Shown: piece after piece, positions 42,097-51,083 of the stretch
Layout: each line of letters starts with the position of its first letter
Position numbering within the stretch: the stretch's first letter is position 1
NCBI GenBank assembly: GCA_965660935.1
Contig: CBFIBR010000008.1
Location: 1 to 64,000, forward strand
Source: UBA1172 sp002457135
Lineage (GTDB): Bacteria > Pseudomonadota > Alphaproteobacteria > Puniceispirillales > UBA1172
DNA: 64,000 nucleotides
Reading direction: 5' to 3'
The notes under the pieces: model-generated
Databases searched by the model: none
Told to the model about the DNA's origin: nothing
What the model saw: the letters and a program-made list of their open reading frames with translations, nothing else
Program-made: the position numbers and the translations under genes

Positions 42097-43364
42097 TCTG
42101 CTACCCCCATGATCGGCGCCCCACGATGGCCCAAAACAACTTCATTCCCCTCTTTGGGATGCCGGGGCACGTTCATTGCCAGCAGCAGCGAAATGAAGGC
42201 CATCGCCGCGCCTGAAAGAAACACCGCCGCCGGTGAAATCAGCCAGAGCAGGCCGAAACCTGCGGGCAGAAACACCGCCACAATATGATTGATGGTAAAG
42301 GAAACACTGGCGGTTCCGGCAAAATCAGACGGATCGGCAATTTTCTGAAAATAGGTTTTGATGGCAATCGCCATGGCAAAGAAAATATGGTCGATGATAT
42401 AGAGACCGGCGGCCAGCACCGCGCTTTCCACAAAGGCGTAGGATGTGAAAACGATGATCAGCCCGATGTATTCCAGCACCAGGGCAGCGCGTTCGCCAAT
42501 ACGGCCGATCATCTTGCCGATAAGGGGGGCAAGCCAGATATTGATGACCGCGTTGATCAGGAACAACATCGCAATCTGGCCAATGCTGTAGCCGAATTTT
42601 TCCACCATGAGGAAACCGGCAAAGACGATAAAAATCTGGCGCCGCGCCCCTGACATGAAAATCAGCGCGTAATAGAGCCAGTATCGGGGCCGCAGAATAA
42701 TCGTCTTATGCTGGGGGCTGGTCGCCTTAAAGAGCGGAAAGGCAAGGTAGCCCGCAACCGCCATCATCATGGTGATGACCCCGCCCACCAGAAAAATCCC
42801 GGTATAGATCGCGCCATCACCAATGAAGCTTTCGCCGCTGATAAACGCCAGCGGGTCCAGCCCGGGGGTGAAGGCAAACACCGCCACAAAAATCAGCCCG
42901 AGCGTCGCCACCTGGGCGGCTGAGGCAACCCCGTAAATCCGCCCGAGCATTTCAGGCGCCGTCTTCTTGTCGAGCCATTGCATCGCCAGCGACTGATTGC
43001 AGGTCTCATAATAATGGAACCCGATTGAGGCGATGACGGTGGTGATGTAAAGCCCGAACGCCGTCGGGAAATACCCGGTCAGTGCCGTCCCCAGCCCAAG
43101 CAGGCCAAGCGTCAACAGGGCCAGCCTCTGTTCGTTGAAGACAATCAGCAGGTACACCACCAGAAACGACAGAAAGCCCGGAACCTCCCTCAGGGATTGC
43201 AAAATCCCGATTTCACGCCCGGTGAAACTGGCATGCTCAAAGGTGAAATTGTTGATCAGGGTTGACCATGTGATGAAACTGATCGGCATTGCAGCCGCCG
43301 TCAGCATCAAGAGGATGTGGGGGCGATCGGCCAGGGTCCTGATCATGGAAGCGCGAGAAAGCAT
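42093..43364 (-). CDS. MFS transporter coupled to FAD oxidoreductase
   Basis: A 423-aa polytopic protein with about twelve hydrophobic helices. FTGREIGILQSLREVPGF and the mid-protein IGKMIGRIGERA match MFS loop patterns. I do not recognise the substrate class. Codon 7 (43346) is an alternative start. The four-base overlap with the 2-hydroxy-acid oxidase-like gene suggests transport of its substrate. Confidence 0.82.
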   Translation of the reverse strand: MLSRASMIRTLADRPHILLMLTAAAMPISFITWSTLINNFTFEHASFTGREIGILQSLREVPGFLSFLVVYLLIVFNEQRLALLTLGLLGLGTALTGYFPTAFGLYITTVIASIGFHYYETCNQSLAMQWLDKKTAPEMLGRIYGVASAAQVATLGLIFVAVFAFTPGLDPLAFISGESFIGDGAIYTGIFLVGGVITMMMAVAGYLAFPLFKATSPQHKTIILRPRYWLYYALIFMSGARRQIFIVFAGFLMVEKFGYSIGQIAMLFLINAVINIWLAPLIGKMIGRIGERAALVLEYIGLIIVFTSYAFVESAVLAAGLYIIDHIFFAMAIAIKTYFQKIADPSDFAGTASVSFTINHIVAVFLPAGFGLLWLISPAAVFLSGAAMAFISLLLAMNVPRHPKEGNEVVLGHRGAPIMGVAE

Positions 43365-43449
43365 AGCGATACATTATCTGAACGATCATGCCCCTTCAAC
43401 CTCAATGCCAGGTTCACGCCCGCCGGAAACCAGGCATCATCAGGGGATG

Positions 43450-44285
43450 ATGACAGATCATTTTTTCATGCTCCCTCCCGCCAGGGCCGGCTTCAGCCTA
43501 ATTGAACTTCTGGTGGCGCTGTCACTGCTCAGCCTGGTGGTGACCGGCGGGTTTTTCTTTTTCAACAGCGTGCAGACGGGCTACCTGATCGAGGCTGGCA
43601 AGGCCAACACGGTGCGGCAGGCCAGTGCCTCGCCGACTGGGAGGATACCCAGGATGAGGCCGAAACCCCGGCAAGGGAGCTGTTTGGCCTGCAAGGCTAC
43701 CTCGCCACCATTACGACGGCCGCAGAACATACCTGTTCCGATAGCCGGATCGCCGGGTCATGGGGCTGGATCGGGGCATACGACCGGGGTTGTGAGCGCG
43801 GCAACAGTTGCGGTGATGCCGCCAGCAACACCGATACGGCGGCTGGCCCCTATGGCAAGTACAATTCAAAAGACGCATCGGGGGAGGGGTTCTGGTACTG
43901 GGTAACCGGGCCTGAAGGGGAACGGAATTCATCCGAGGCCGGCTACGCGGATCATGATGGCGGGGCTGGCCGGGGGCTTTATATCGGCAACGGGACGGCG
44001 GGCAATTTCACGGTTTTCGACCCGCCTGATCCGGGGGGTAAAACCATGCCTGAAAGTTTCACGAACTGGGCCGGTATTCAGCCCAATGACTGGGTATCGT
44101 CTGGCGGGTTGCCGACCCAGGATTACCTGCAAACCTACCTTGAAGGAACATGGAACGATGACACCAGCTATGATCAGGCTGATGGTTACCTGATCGAATA
44201 TGGCGGCATGACCGATGATGCCCAGAGGGTGCTGACCAAAAGGGTTGTCATTGATACCTTTTCATTCCTGAAAAACTGCAATTAA
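43450..44285 (+). pseudogene. Frameshifted prepilin-like protein with C-type-lectin-like domain
   Basis: The 5' part encodes a type IV prepilin leader: PPARAG then FSLIELLVALSLLSLVV, with Glu at +5 after the cleavage Gly. The 3' part, in the reading frame one base back, encodes a C-type-lectin-like domain: LFGLQGYLATITTAAEH, WGWIGAYD, FWYWVTGPEG, FTNWAGIQPND, TWNDDTSYDQADGYLIEYGG. In the first frame sense is lost shortly after NTVRQAS (about 43623), and the second frame becomes lectin-like from about 43629. No canonical slippery heptamer is seen. It may be a pseudogene, a sequencing indel or a real shift. Domain calls are from motif recognition. Confidence 0.75.
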
Positions 44286-44369
44286 TACAATGCTGATCTG
44301 GGTATTTCTTGCGCTGGTAATGTTTTACGCTATCATCATCAGATGCATTCGCCGTATTGAGGTTTGTTT

Positions 44370-45038
44370 ATGTTATCCGACAGGGTCAAGACGATGAGCA
44401 GTCAAGATGACCAGGGCGGTTCCTTCAAGAAACGCCTGAGCCGTGCGAAAAAAACCAAAACAGCCGCCAAAACCAAAAAGAAAAAAGCAACCGCTGCATC
44501 CGATGAAGAGGCCCTGGTGGCGGTCCTGAATGAAGCCGTCAAGACTGATGAGACCGAGGCTGATGCTCCCGAAGCACCTGCCATTCAGGAAGAGGCCAAT
44601 CCCGAAGAGTCCAGCCCCCCCGAAGTAACACCTGAAGAGGCGATTGCTGAAGAGGCCAGCCTTGAAGAGGCCAGCCCCCCCGAAGTAACACCCGAAGAAG
44701 CGATTGCTGATGAAGCGGGGATGATGGAGACCAGCCCGGTGGAAGAAAGCAACGGGTTCCAGATTTTCAAATCCGGCACCACCGCCGACAGGGACCCGGA
44801 TCAGGCGGGCAGCGGCATGACCGCAAATCCTGATACCGGTAATTCTGATACGGGTAATCCTGAAAGCGGTAATCCTGCGGGCAACGCCAACATGGATCAG
44901 CTCAACGCAGAGGTGAGCCGCTGGATGACCAACGCGGTCAGAAGCATCGTGCGTGATGAAATGCAGCAGAAGGTGGATGCCATCGCCCGGTCAGCCGTGC
45001 GCAAGGCCCTGGCCGAATTCGACCCGAAAAAGGACTGA
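44370..45038 (+). CDS. Acidic Pro/Glu-repeat protein, unrecognised
   Basis: A 222-aa low-complexity protein. The N-terminus (about residues 19-42) is Lys-rich (KKRLSRAKKTKT); the middle is acidic with a 20-residue repeat (SPPEVTPEEAIAEEASLEEA, then again from SPPEVTPEEAIADEA); next come 5-residue NPDTG-type repeats. A predicted amphipathic helical C-terminus (VSRWMTNAVRSIVRDEMQQK) ends it. GAGG lies 7 bp before ATG 44370. There is no signal peptide. The plan resembles disordered scaffold proteins such as PopZ, but no PopZ motif can be shown. Confidence 0.6.
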   Translation: MLSDRVKTMSSQDDQGGSFKKRLSRAKKTKTAAKTKKKKATAASDEEALVAVLNEAVKTDETEADAPEAPAIQEEANPEESSPPEVTPEEAIAEEASLEEASPPEVTPEEAIADEAGMMETSPVEESNGFQIFKSGTTADRDPDQAGSGMTANPDTGNSDTGNPESGNPAGNANMDQLNAEVSRWMTNAVRSIVRDEMQQKVDAIARSAVRKALAEFDPKKD

Positions 45039-45085
45039 TGCACCCTCCCCGGCTGTCGCTCAAGGATGCTGGTTGTTCCGTGATG

Positions 45086-46579
45086 CTAGTTATTCAGGGG
45101 GAAGTTGAACTGCGCCCCTGAACGGATGCCGGTTGGCCAGCGTGATGTCACGGTTTTCAGCCTGGTGTAGAACCGCACAGCCTCCATCCCGTAGGCACCA
45201 TGATCACCAAACAGCGAACGCTTCCAGCCGCCAAAGGAATGATAGGCCACCGGCACCGGAATAGGCACATTGATCCCCACCATGCCGATCTGGATCTGAT
45301 CAGCAAAAGACCGCGCCGCGTCACCGTCACGGGTGAAAATCGCCGTGCCATTGCCGAATTCGTGATCGTTGACCATCTGCACCGCGGTATCAAAACTGTC
45401 GGCACGGGCAACGCTCAGCACCGGGCCGAAAATCTCTTCCTTATAGATCGTCATGTCGGTGGTGACGCGATCAAACAGGCTGCCGCCAATGAAATAGCCA
45501 TTCTCATAACCTTGCAGGCTAAAGCCGCGGCCATCCACCACCAGCTCGGCACCCTCGGCCACGCCCTGATCAATATAGCCGGATACCTTGTCCCGATGCT
45601 GGCCGGTGATGAGCGGGCCCATCTCGGCATCAGGATCATCCCAGGCACCGACCTTGATCCCGCGCACCCTCGGGGTCAGCTTTTCAACCAGCCGATCGGC
45701 GGTTTCCTCACCCACCGGCACGGCGACTGAAATCGCCATGCAGCGTTCACCGGCAGAACCGTAACCGGCTCCCATCAGGGCATCGACAGCCTGATCCATA
45801 TCGGCATCAGGCATGATGACCATGTGATTTTTCGCCCCGCCCAGGGCCTGAACCCTTTTGCCATTGGCGGTACCGGTGGAATAGACGTATTCGGCAATCG
45901 GGGTGGAGCCGACAAAACTGACCCCCTTGATATCAGGATGCGCCAGGATCGCGTCCACCGCATCCTTGCCGCCATTGACAATGTTGATCACGCCCTTGGG
46001 CAGGCCAGCCTGATGAAACAGGTCAATGGCCAGTTGCGGCGCGCCGGGGTCACGTTCCGAAGGTTTCAGGATAAAGGTGTTGCCGCAGGCTATTGCCATG
46101 GGGAACATCCACATCGGCACCATGGCCGGAAAATTGAACGGCGTGATCCCGGCCATGACACCCAGCGGCTGGCGATCGGAATAACTGTCAATCGCCGGGC
46201 CGACATTGCGGGTGTAATCACCGCGCAACAGATGCGGGATACCGCAGGCGAATTCCACCACCTCAATACCGCGGATCACCTCACCGCGTGCATCTTCCCG
46301 GGTTTTGCCATGCTGGGTTGAGATCGCCTCAGCCAGGGCATCGAGGTTTTCTTCGAGCAGGGCCTTATACTTGAACATGATGCGGGCGCGTTTCAGCGGC
46401 GGGGTATCCGCCCATGCCGGCAGGGCGGCCTTGGCGGCGGCCACCGCCTGATCCACAACCGCTGCCCCTGAGAGCATGACGCTGCCGGTTTCCTCGCCCG
46501 TGGCAGGGTTGAAAATAGGCTGACTGCCCATATCGCCGTCAACAAAGTCACCATTAATAATGTTTTTATAGATTGTCAT
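45086..46579 (-). CDS. mmsA: CoA-acylating methylmalonate-semialdehyde dehydrogenase
   Basis: A 497-aa aldehyde dehydrogenase of the MmsA class, forming propionyl-CoA from methylmalonate semialdehyde (valine) or acetyl-CoA from malonate semialdehyde. The N-terminal NIINGDFVDG, GVMAGITPFNFPAMVPMWMF, the VSFVGSTPIAEYVY segment and catalytic Cys in GSAGERCMAISVAV are typical. The upstream Lrp-family gene on the same strand may regulate it. Propionyl-CoA produced would join the methylmalonyl-CoA route at 51-55 kb. Confidence 0.95.
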   Translation of the reverse strand: MTIYKNIINGDFVDGDMGSQPIFNPATGEETGSVMLSGAAVVDQAVAAAKAALPAWADTPPLKRARIMFKYKALLEENLDALAEAISTQHGKTREDARGEVIRGIEVVEFACGIPHLLRGDYTRNVGPAIDSYSDRQPLGVMAGITPFNFPAMVPMWMFPMAIACGNTFILKPSERDPGAPQLAIDLFHQAGLPKGVINIVNGGKDAVDAILAHPDIKGVSFVGSTPIAEYVYSTGTANGKRVQALGGAKNHMVIMPDADMDQAVDALMGAGYGSAGERCMAISVAVPVGEETADRLVEKLTPRVRGIKVGAWDDPDAEMGPLITGQHRDKVSGYIDQGVAEGAELVVDGRGFSLQGYENGYFIGGSLFDRVTTDMTIYKEEIFGPVLSVARADSFDTAVQMVNDHEFGNGTAIFTRDGDAARSFADQIQIGMVGINVPIPVPVAYHSFGGWKRSLFGDHGAYGMEAVRFYTRLKTVTSRWPTGIRSGAQFNFPLNN

Positions 46580-46654
46580 GCCGTGGCTCCCCTTTTCATT
46601 CGCTCAACTTTCAGCAGATACTGACTTTAACCGGCAGCATCGTGAAATCAACCA

Positions 46655-47137
46655 TCAATCCGCCTCTTTGTCTTTAAACGCGGTCAGGGGCAGGGCGGTG
46701 GTGTATTTTATCTGCTCCATGGCAAAGGAAGAGGAAACATCGCTCATCTTTACCTTGCTGATCAGTTTCTTGTAAAAGGCATCATACTGTTTCATGTCGG
46801 CGACCACGATCCTCAACAGGTAATCGATATCCCCGCTCATCCGGTAGAACTCCACCACTTCGGGCATGCCGGAAACAGTGCGGGCGAAATGATCCAGCCA
46901 GTCGGCGTTATGCTCATTGGTGCGCACGGAAACGAAAACCGAAATCCCGGCCCCGATCTTATCAGGGTTAAGCAGGGCAACCCGCCGCCGGATCACGCCC
47001 AGTTCCTCAAGCCGCTGGATACGCCGCCAGCACGGTGTCACCGACAGGCCGACACGGCTGGCCACATCAGCAATAGCCAGGCTGACATCCTGTTGCAGCA
47101 ATTCCAGAATTTTGACATCCGTCTGATCAATTTTCAT
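46655..47137 (-). CDS. Lrp/AsnC family transcriptional regulator
   Basis: A 160-aa regulator. The N-terminal HTH reads VSLAIADVASRVGLSVTPCWRRIQRLE, and the C-terminal RAM domain contains MSGDIDYLLRIVVADMKQYDAFY. It is 75 bp upstream of mmsA in the same direction. AT-rich dyads at 47203-47235 lie upstream of its start and could be its own operator. Amino-acid effector is unknown; a branched-chain amino acid would fit. Confidence 0.92.
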   Translation of the reverse strand: MKIDQTDVKILELLQQDVSLAIADVASRVGLSVTPCWRRIQRLEELGVIRRRVALLNPDKIGAGISVFVSVRTNEHNADWLDHFARTVSGMPEVVEFYRMSGDIDYLLRIVVADMKQYDAFYKKLISKVKMSDVSSSFAMEQIKYTTALPLTAFKDKEAD

Positions 47138-47202
47138 GATTGTTCTCCCCCTGGCCAGTCTGCTGGTTGATCGTGTTAGAAAAAACTGATGCCCGTAAAC
47201 AG

Positions 47203-47235
47203 ATATTTAGAAGAATATTATTGCGTATAGCAATA
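47203..47235. promoter_or_regulatory. AT-rich dyads upstream of Lrp-family gene
   Basis: Two adjacent dyads: ATATT-TAGAAG-AATAT (47203-47218) and TATTGC-GTATA-GCAATA (47219-47235), 66-98 bp upstream of the Lrp-family start. Lrp proteins often bind such AT-rich imperfect palindromes. Inference only. Confidence 0.45.
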
Positions 47236-47636
47236 CTTTCGGCTGAAAAACAAAAAATATTTTCTTTTCAGGGGGTAAAATGGGCATTCTTCCCCAATCA
47301 TCAATCGCGTTAGTGGGCATACCCTGTTTCTTGCGATTCAATTAATAACGAAAGATTAACGACTTAGGAGGTCAAAACCAGCCTGTCTTCACATTCGCGT
47401 GATCAGCCGAAAAAAAGATTATTTTTTAAAAAAAATTAACTAAATCTTAATCATTCACTGTCATATTGACCCCATTGATCCTCCCCAACTGGCATCACCC
47501 CTCGCGGGTGATGCTTTTTTTTGCCCATTTTTTGTATGCTAAGTCTTTAGTTGCCCAGTGTTTCTTTCATGGCATTAATTTGCATGACGTTTATTGGCAT
47601 GGCGTTTATGATCTGCCGCCGGAGGATACCGCTATC
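47236..47636. other. AT-rich spacer without a recognisable gene
   Basis: About 400 bp with markedly lower G+C than the surroundings. It includes long A and T tracts (around 47410-47450), an isolated AGGAGG near 47368 with no start codon at a useful distance, the terminator hairpin 47492-47522 and a repeat of GCATGRCGTTTAT near 47582-47610. I see no protein gene. A small RNA or a leader for the downstream methyltransferase gene is possible. Confidence 0.5.
47492..47522 (+). terminator. Orphan intrinsic terminator
   Basis: Nine-bp stem GCATCACCC / GGGTGATGC with loop CTCGC followed by eight T residues on the plus strand. No plus-strand gene precedes it for about 2.4 kb, so it must end either a small RNA or a leader transcript. 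Confidence 0.85.
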
Positions 47637-48572
47637 ATGACCATGCCCGCCAACCCCCTGATGCTGGAGGCTGAACACTGGCAGGATTACCGCCTGATCG
47701 ACAGTGGCCACGGCCGCAAGCTTGAAGAGGTCGGCCCCTACCGTTTCATCCGCCCGGAGGCACAGGCACTGTGGTCCCCCGCCCTTGATGAAGAGGCATG
47801 GGGCAAGGTTGATGGTGAGTTCATCTCCAGCTCAACAGGACGCGAACGGGATGAGGCGGAGGCCGGGAAATGGAACCTTTCCCCCAACCTGCCCGAAACA
47901 TGGCGCGTGCATTATGATGGCCTGGCCTTTCAGGCGATGCCGACCCCGTTTCGCCATCTCGGCTTTTTCCCCGAACAGTCCGCGCATTGGAACTGGTGCG
48001 CCGGTCGCATCACGGAGAGGGTCAATGCCGGTGGTGACAAGCCGGCGGTGCTTAATCTTTTCGGTTATACCGGTGTGGCCAGCCTGCACGCCGCCCGCGC
48101 CGGGGCCGAGGTCACGCATGTAGATTCGTCCAAAAAAGCCATTACCCAGGCCTTCGCCAACCGTGATACGGCGGGGATGCAGGATGCCCCTATCCGCTTC
48201 ATCACCGAGGATGCCCGCAGTTTCGTCCAGCGTGAGGCCAGGCGCGGGCGGCAGTATCAAGGCGTTATCCTCGACCCGCCCAAATACGGCCGCGGTGCCA
48301 AGGGTGAGGTCTGGCGCATGGAAGAGGATATCGCCCCCTTGCTGAGGGATATCAGCGCAATTCTGGCCAAAGATGCGCTTTTCGTGGTGCTGACATCCTA
48401 CGCTATCCGCAGCAGTTTTCTCAGCCTGCATCACCTGATGGATGATGTTTTCGGTGCATCCGGTGAGGTTGCATCCGGTGAGGTTCAATCAGGTGAGCTT
48501 TCGGTGCGGGAGGAAACCGGGCGAGGCTACAGGCTGGGGCAGGCTATTTTTTCACGCTGGCAAGCAGGCTGA
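47637..48572 (+). CDS. Class I SAM-dependent methyltransferase, RlmI-like
   Basis: A 311-aa methyltransferase of the COG1092 group (23S rRNA m5C-type relatives). SAM site: VLNLFGYTGVASLHAARAG; motif II/III region: THVDSSKKAI; catalytic-type segment GVILDPPKYGRGAKGEVW. ATG 47637 is preferred because upstream sequence to 47466 contains the terminator hairpin. A C-terminal insertion, (A)SGEV repeated, is written by a 15-bp tandem repeat. Target nucleotide is not determinable. Confidence 0.85.
   Translation: MTMPANPLMLEAEHWQDYRLIDSGHGRKLEEVGPYRFIRPEAQALWSPALDEEAWGKVDGEFISSSTGRERDEAEAGKWNLSPNLPETWRVHYDGLAFQAMPTPFRHLGFFPEQSAHWNWCAGRITERVNAGGDKPAVLNLFGYTGVASLHAARAGAEVTHVDSSKKAITQAFANRDTAGMQDAPIRFITEDARSFVQREARRGRQYQGVILDPPKYGRGAKGEVWRMEEDIAPLLRDISAILAKDALFVVLTSYAIRSSFLSLHHLMDDVFGASGEVASGEVQSGELSVREETGRGYRLGQAIFSRWQAG
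48456..48500 (+). repeat. 15-bp in-frame tandem repeat in methyltransferase gene
   Basis: Two perfect copies of GCATCCGGTGAGGTT and a third degenerate copy, giving ASGEV ASGEV QSGEL, about 25 codons from the stop. Confidence 0.88.
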
Positions 48573-48604
48573 TCGGCTTGTTGCCTGATTAGCGGGTTAA
48601 CGGG

Positions 48605-49405
48605 TCAGCTGTCAGCCTGGTGACGGAGAAATTCATAAAGACTGATCCCGGTCGCCACCGCCAGATTGAGCGAATCCGATCGCCCCAGCATCGGCATCCT
48701 GACCAGTTCATCAGCACTGGCCATCAGCGCATTGGTCAGGCCCGCCTGCTCATTGCCCATCAGCAGCATCAGCGGGGCCTGCCATTTCGCCTCCCGGTAA
48801 TCGACTGATGCGGGCAGTGCCGTGCCGATCACCCTGCCTTTCCAGTTCGGCCGTGCCGCCAGAAATTCCTCCTCGGTAAACCGCGCCAGCCCGATATTGA
48901 AAATCGCCCCCATGCTGGCCCGCACGGATTCCACCGACCAGGCATCACAGCATTCCCCGATCAGCATCACGCCTGAGGCACCGGCCGCATCAGCGGTGCG
49001 CAGAATAGTGCCGAGATTGCCCGGATCACGGACCCGGTCAAGCGCGATCCAGCACCCTTTCGATGCCGCCATGGCAGTACTGCCATCAACCCATCGTTCA
49101 ACGAAACTGGCCAGCACCATCTGGGGGTTATCCTTGCGACTGATCTTGGCCAGCACCGCCTCATTGACCGCGATGATATCCGCGCCCCCGGCCTCGGCCT
49201 TGCGGATCAGGGGGGCGAGCTGGGCATCTTCCTCACGCCCGGAAAGGAAAATCAGTGTCTGCGGCGGCCAGCCCAGCTCAATAGCCTCGGTGACAATGCG
49301 CAATCCCTCTGCCAGAAAAAGCCCGGACTGGCGGCGATACTTGCGCTCATGAAGTCCGCGCAGTGCCTTGATCGAAGGATTGGTCAGCGAAGTGACAAGA
49401 CGCAT
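48605..49405 (-). CDS. TrmH/SpoU family RNA methyltransferase
   Basis: A 266-aa SPOUT-class 2'-O-methyltransferase. The N-terminal substrate-binding part has LFLAEGLRIVTEA. The trefoil-knot motifs follow: motif 1 ALDRVRDPGNLGTILRTADA, motif 2 LLMGNEQAGLT and motif 3 MLGRSDSLNLAVATGISLYE. It acts on tRNA or rRNA; the exact site is unknown. It converges on the RlmI-like methyltransferase gene with a 32-bp gap. Confidence 0.92.
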   Translation of the reverse strand: MRLVTSLTNPSIKALRGLHERKYRRQSGLFLAEGLRIVTEAIELGWPPQTLIFLSGREEDAQLAPLIRKAEAGGADIIAVNEAVLAKISRKDNPQMVLASFVERWVDGSTAMAASKGCWIALDRVRDPGNLGTILRTADAAGASGVMLIGECCDAWSVESVRASMGAIFNIGLARFTEEEFLAARPNWKGRVIGTALPASVDYREAKWQAPLMLLMGNEQAGLTNALMASADELVRMPMLGRSDSLNLAVATGISLYEFLRHQADS

Positions 49406-49588
49406 GACGGGTAACGCTCTTTCCTTGCGTTGATGAATTTTCGATACCTACCGCATCCTTGCCCGAAAAGCCAGAAACCCGTGAAAATGGCCTCATGGCG
49501 ACATGCAGTGCAAAATTTTCGTCCTTTTCATGCATATTTCTGTGGCCGCATCAAAAAAAATCATTATATCCTCAATAATTAGATTGAT

Positions 49589-49600
49589 CCCGAATTCGGG
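49589..49600. promoter_or_regulatory. Perfect 12-bp palindrome before GlxA-family gene
   Basis: CCCGAATTCGGG lies 21 bp upstream of the regulator start and is followed by an overlapping partial copy (ACCCGATTG). It could be an autoregulatory operator. The rest of the spacer 49406-49588 has AT-rich promoter-like sequence but no gene. Confidence 0.4.
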
Positions 49601-49621
49601 TGAACCCGATTGAGGAAACCC

Positions 49622-50611
49622 ATGGATGATACTCGGTTCAAAATTTTGCTTTCATCCGGAAGCGACAACAAGACCCTTCGGGTCGGGTTCCTGCTTGTGC
49701 CAAATTTCTCCATGCTGGCTTTTTCATCGGCGATTGAACCGTTGCGTTCCGCCAACCGGATGAGCGAGAAACAGCTGTTTGAATGGATCCTGTCGTCTTC
49801 CGATGGAATGCCCGTGATGGCCAGCAACGGGGTTGAGGTCGCCGCCAATGGTGATCTTGAAGACCTCAGCACCTGCGATATCGTTTTTGCCTGTAGCGGG
49901 ATTGATGTTCACCGTCACTGCACCAGGGAAATGCTCAACTGCCTGCGCCTGGTGGAACGGCGCGGTGCCGCCATTGGCGCGATCTGCACCGGAACATGGC
50001 TGCTGGCCAAGGCTGGGCTGCTGAAAGACAGGCGTTGCACCATCCACTGGGAAAACCACGATGGGCTGGTTGAGGAATTTCCCGATCTGGAAGTCACCAA
50101 TGATCTGTTTGAAATTGATGGTGACCGGGTCACCTGTTCCGGCGGCACTGCATCGCTTGACATGATGCTGCACCTGATTGCCCAGGGCAACGGCAACCGT
50201 CTGGCGACGCTGGTATCAGAACAGTTCATCCATGACCGTATCCGTGATGCCCATGATCGCCAGCGCATGGAGCTGCGCGCCCGGCTCGGTGTCAGCCATC
50301 CGAAACTGCTTGCCGTGGTGGGTGAAATGGAAGCCAACCTCGAGGACCCGTTGCCGCAGACTGAAATCGCCAGCCGCAACGCCCTGTCCACACGCCAGCT
50401 GGAACGCCTGTTCCGGAAATACCTGAACACCACGCCAACACGGTATTACCTCAATCTCAGGATTGCCCGGGCGCGGTATCTGCTGCGCCAGACCAGCATG
50501 TCGATCCTGTCGGTGGCGCTGGCCTGCGGGTTTGTTTCGGCCTCGCATTTCTCAAAATGCTACCGCGAAACCTATGGCCGGACCCCGCGGGCAGAACGCG
50601 CTCTTGATTGA
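49622..50611 (+). CDS. GlxA family AraC-type transcriptional regulator
   Basis: A 329-aa regulator with an N-terminal DJ-1/PfpI amidotransferase-like domain (VGFLLVPNFSMLAFSSAIEP, GAICTGTWLLAKAGLL) and a C-terminal AraC HTH domain (LSTRQLERLFRKYLNTTPTR, ILSVALACGFVSASHFSKCY). The GlxA group controls catabolism of carnitine, choline, glycine betaine, arginine and similar compounds. Start ATG 49622 follows TTGAGGAAACCC. No obvious target operon is adjacent. Confidence 0.9.
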   Translation: MDDTRFKILLSSGSDNKTLRVGFLLVPNFSMLAFSSAIEPLRSANRMSEKQLFEWILSSSDGMPVMASNGVEVAANGDLEDLSTCDIVFACSGIDVHRHCTREMLNCLRLVERRGAAIGAICTGTWLLAKAGLLKDRRCTIHWENHDGLVEEFPDLEVTNDLFEIDGDRVTCSGGTASLDMMLHLIAQGNGNRLATLVSEQFIHDRIRDAHDRQRMELRARLGVSHPKLLAVVGEMEANLEDPLPQTEIASRNALSTRQLERLFRKYLNTTPTRYYLNLRIARARYLLRQTSMSILSVALACGFVSASHFSKCYRETYGRTPRAERALD

Positions 50612-50616
50612 TAACG

Positions 50617-51030
50617 TCAGGTTCTGGCCTGTTCAGCTGCACCCATGATCGCGCTGACCAGTGAGGCAAGGCCGTTTTTCCGGGTCGGGGACAGATGTTC
50701 ATCCAGCCCGATTTCCTTCAGAAACTCAGGTGATGTTGCCAGAATATCCTGGGGAGTCTGGCCGGAATACACCCTCAGCATGAGCGCGATCAGCCCCTGC
50801 ACGATGGCGGCATCACTGCCCGCATGAAAGCGCAGCAGCGGGTCATCAAATTCAGCCCTGAAATGCACCACCGACTGACAGCCGCGCAGGCGGTTTTCCT
50901 CAACCTTATGGGCCTCATCCAGCGGCGGCAACCTGCGGCCAAGATCAATCAGGTGCTGGTAGCGTTCTTCCCAGTCATCGAGAAAGGTGAACTCGTCTAT
51001 AATTTCCTGAGCCTGTGATGAGGCAGCCAT
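50617..51030 (-). CDS. sufE: SufE family sulfur acceptor protein
   Basis: A 137-aa protein that takes persulfide sulfur from SufS for Fe-S assembly. The acceptor Cys lies in NRLRGCQSVVHF, and the N-terminal EEIIDEF-like WEERYQHLIDLGRRLPPL is typical. It is monocistronic between the GlxA regulator (convergent, 5 bp gap) and mcmA. The suf operon itself is not in the window. Confidence 0.95.
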   Translation of the reverse strand: MAASSQAQEIIDEFTFLDDWEERYQHLIDLGRRLPPLDEAHKVEENRLRGCQSVVHFRAEFDDPLLRFHAGSDAAIVQGLIALMLRVYSGQTPQDILATSPEFLKEIGLDEHLSPTRKNGLASLVSAIMGAAEQART

Positions 51031-51083
51031 GGCACAATCCTGTTAAGCGTTACCTGATTTTGAAACGGTGTTACCTGATTTAA

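Noticed and set aside
43546..43566. Programmed -1 frameshift at the TTTTTCTTTTTC tract in the prepilin gene
   Set aside because: In the zero frame the tract does not fit X XXY YYZ, and the prepilin frame remains sensible for another ~18 codons, so the shift lies further downstream.
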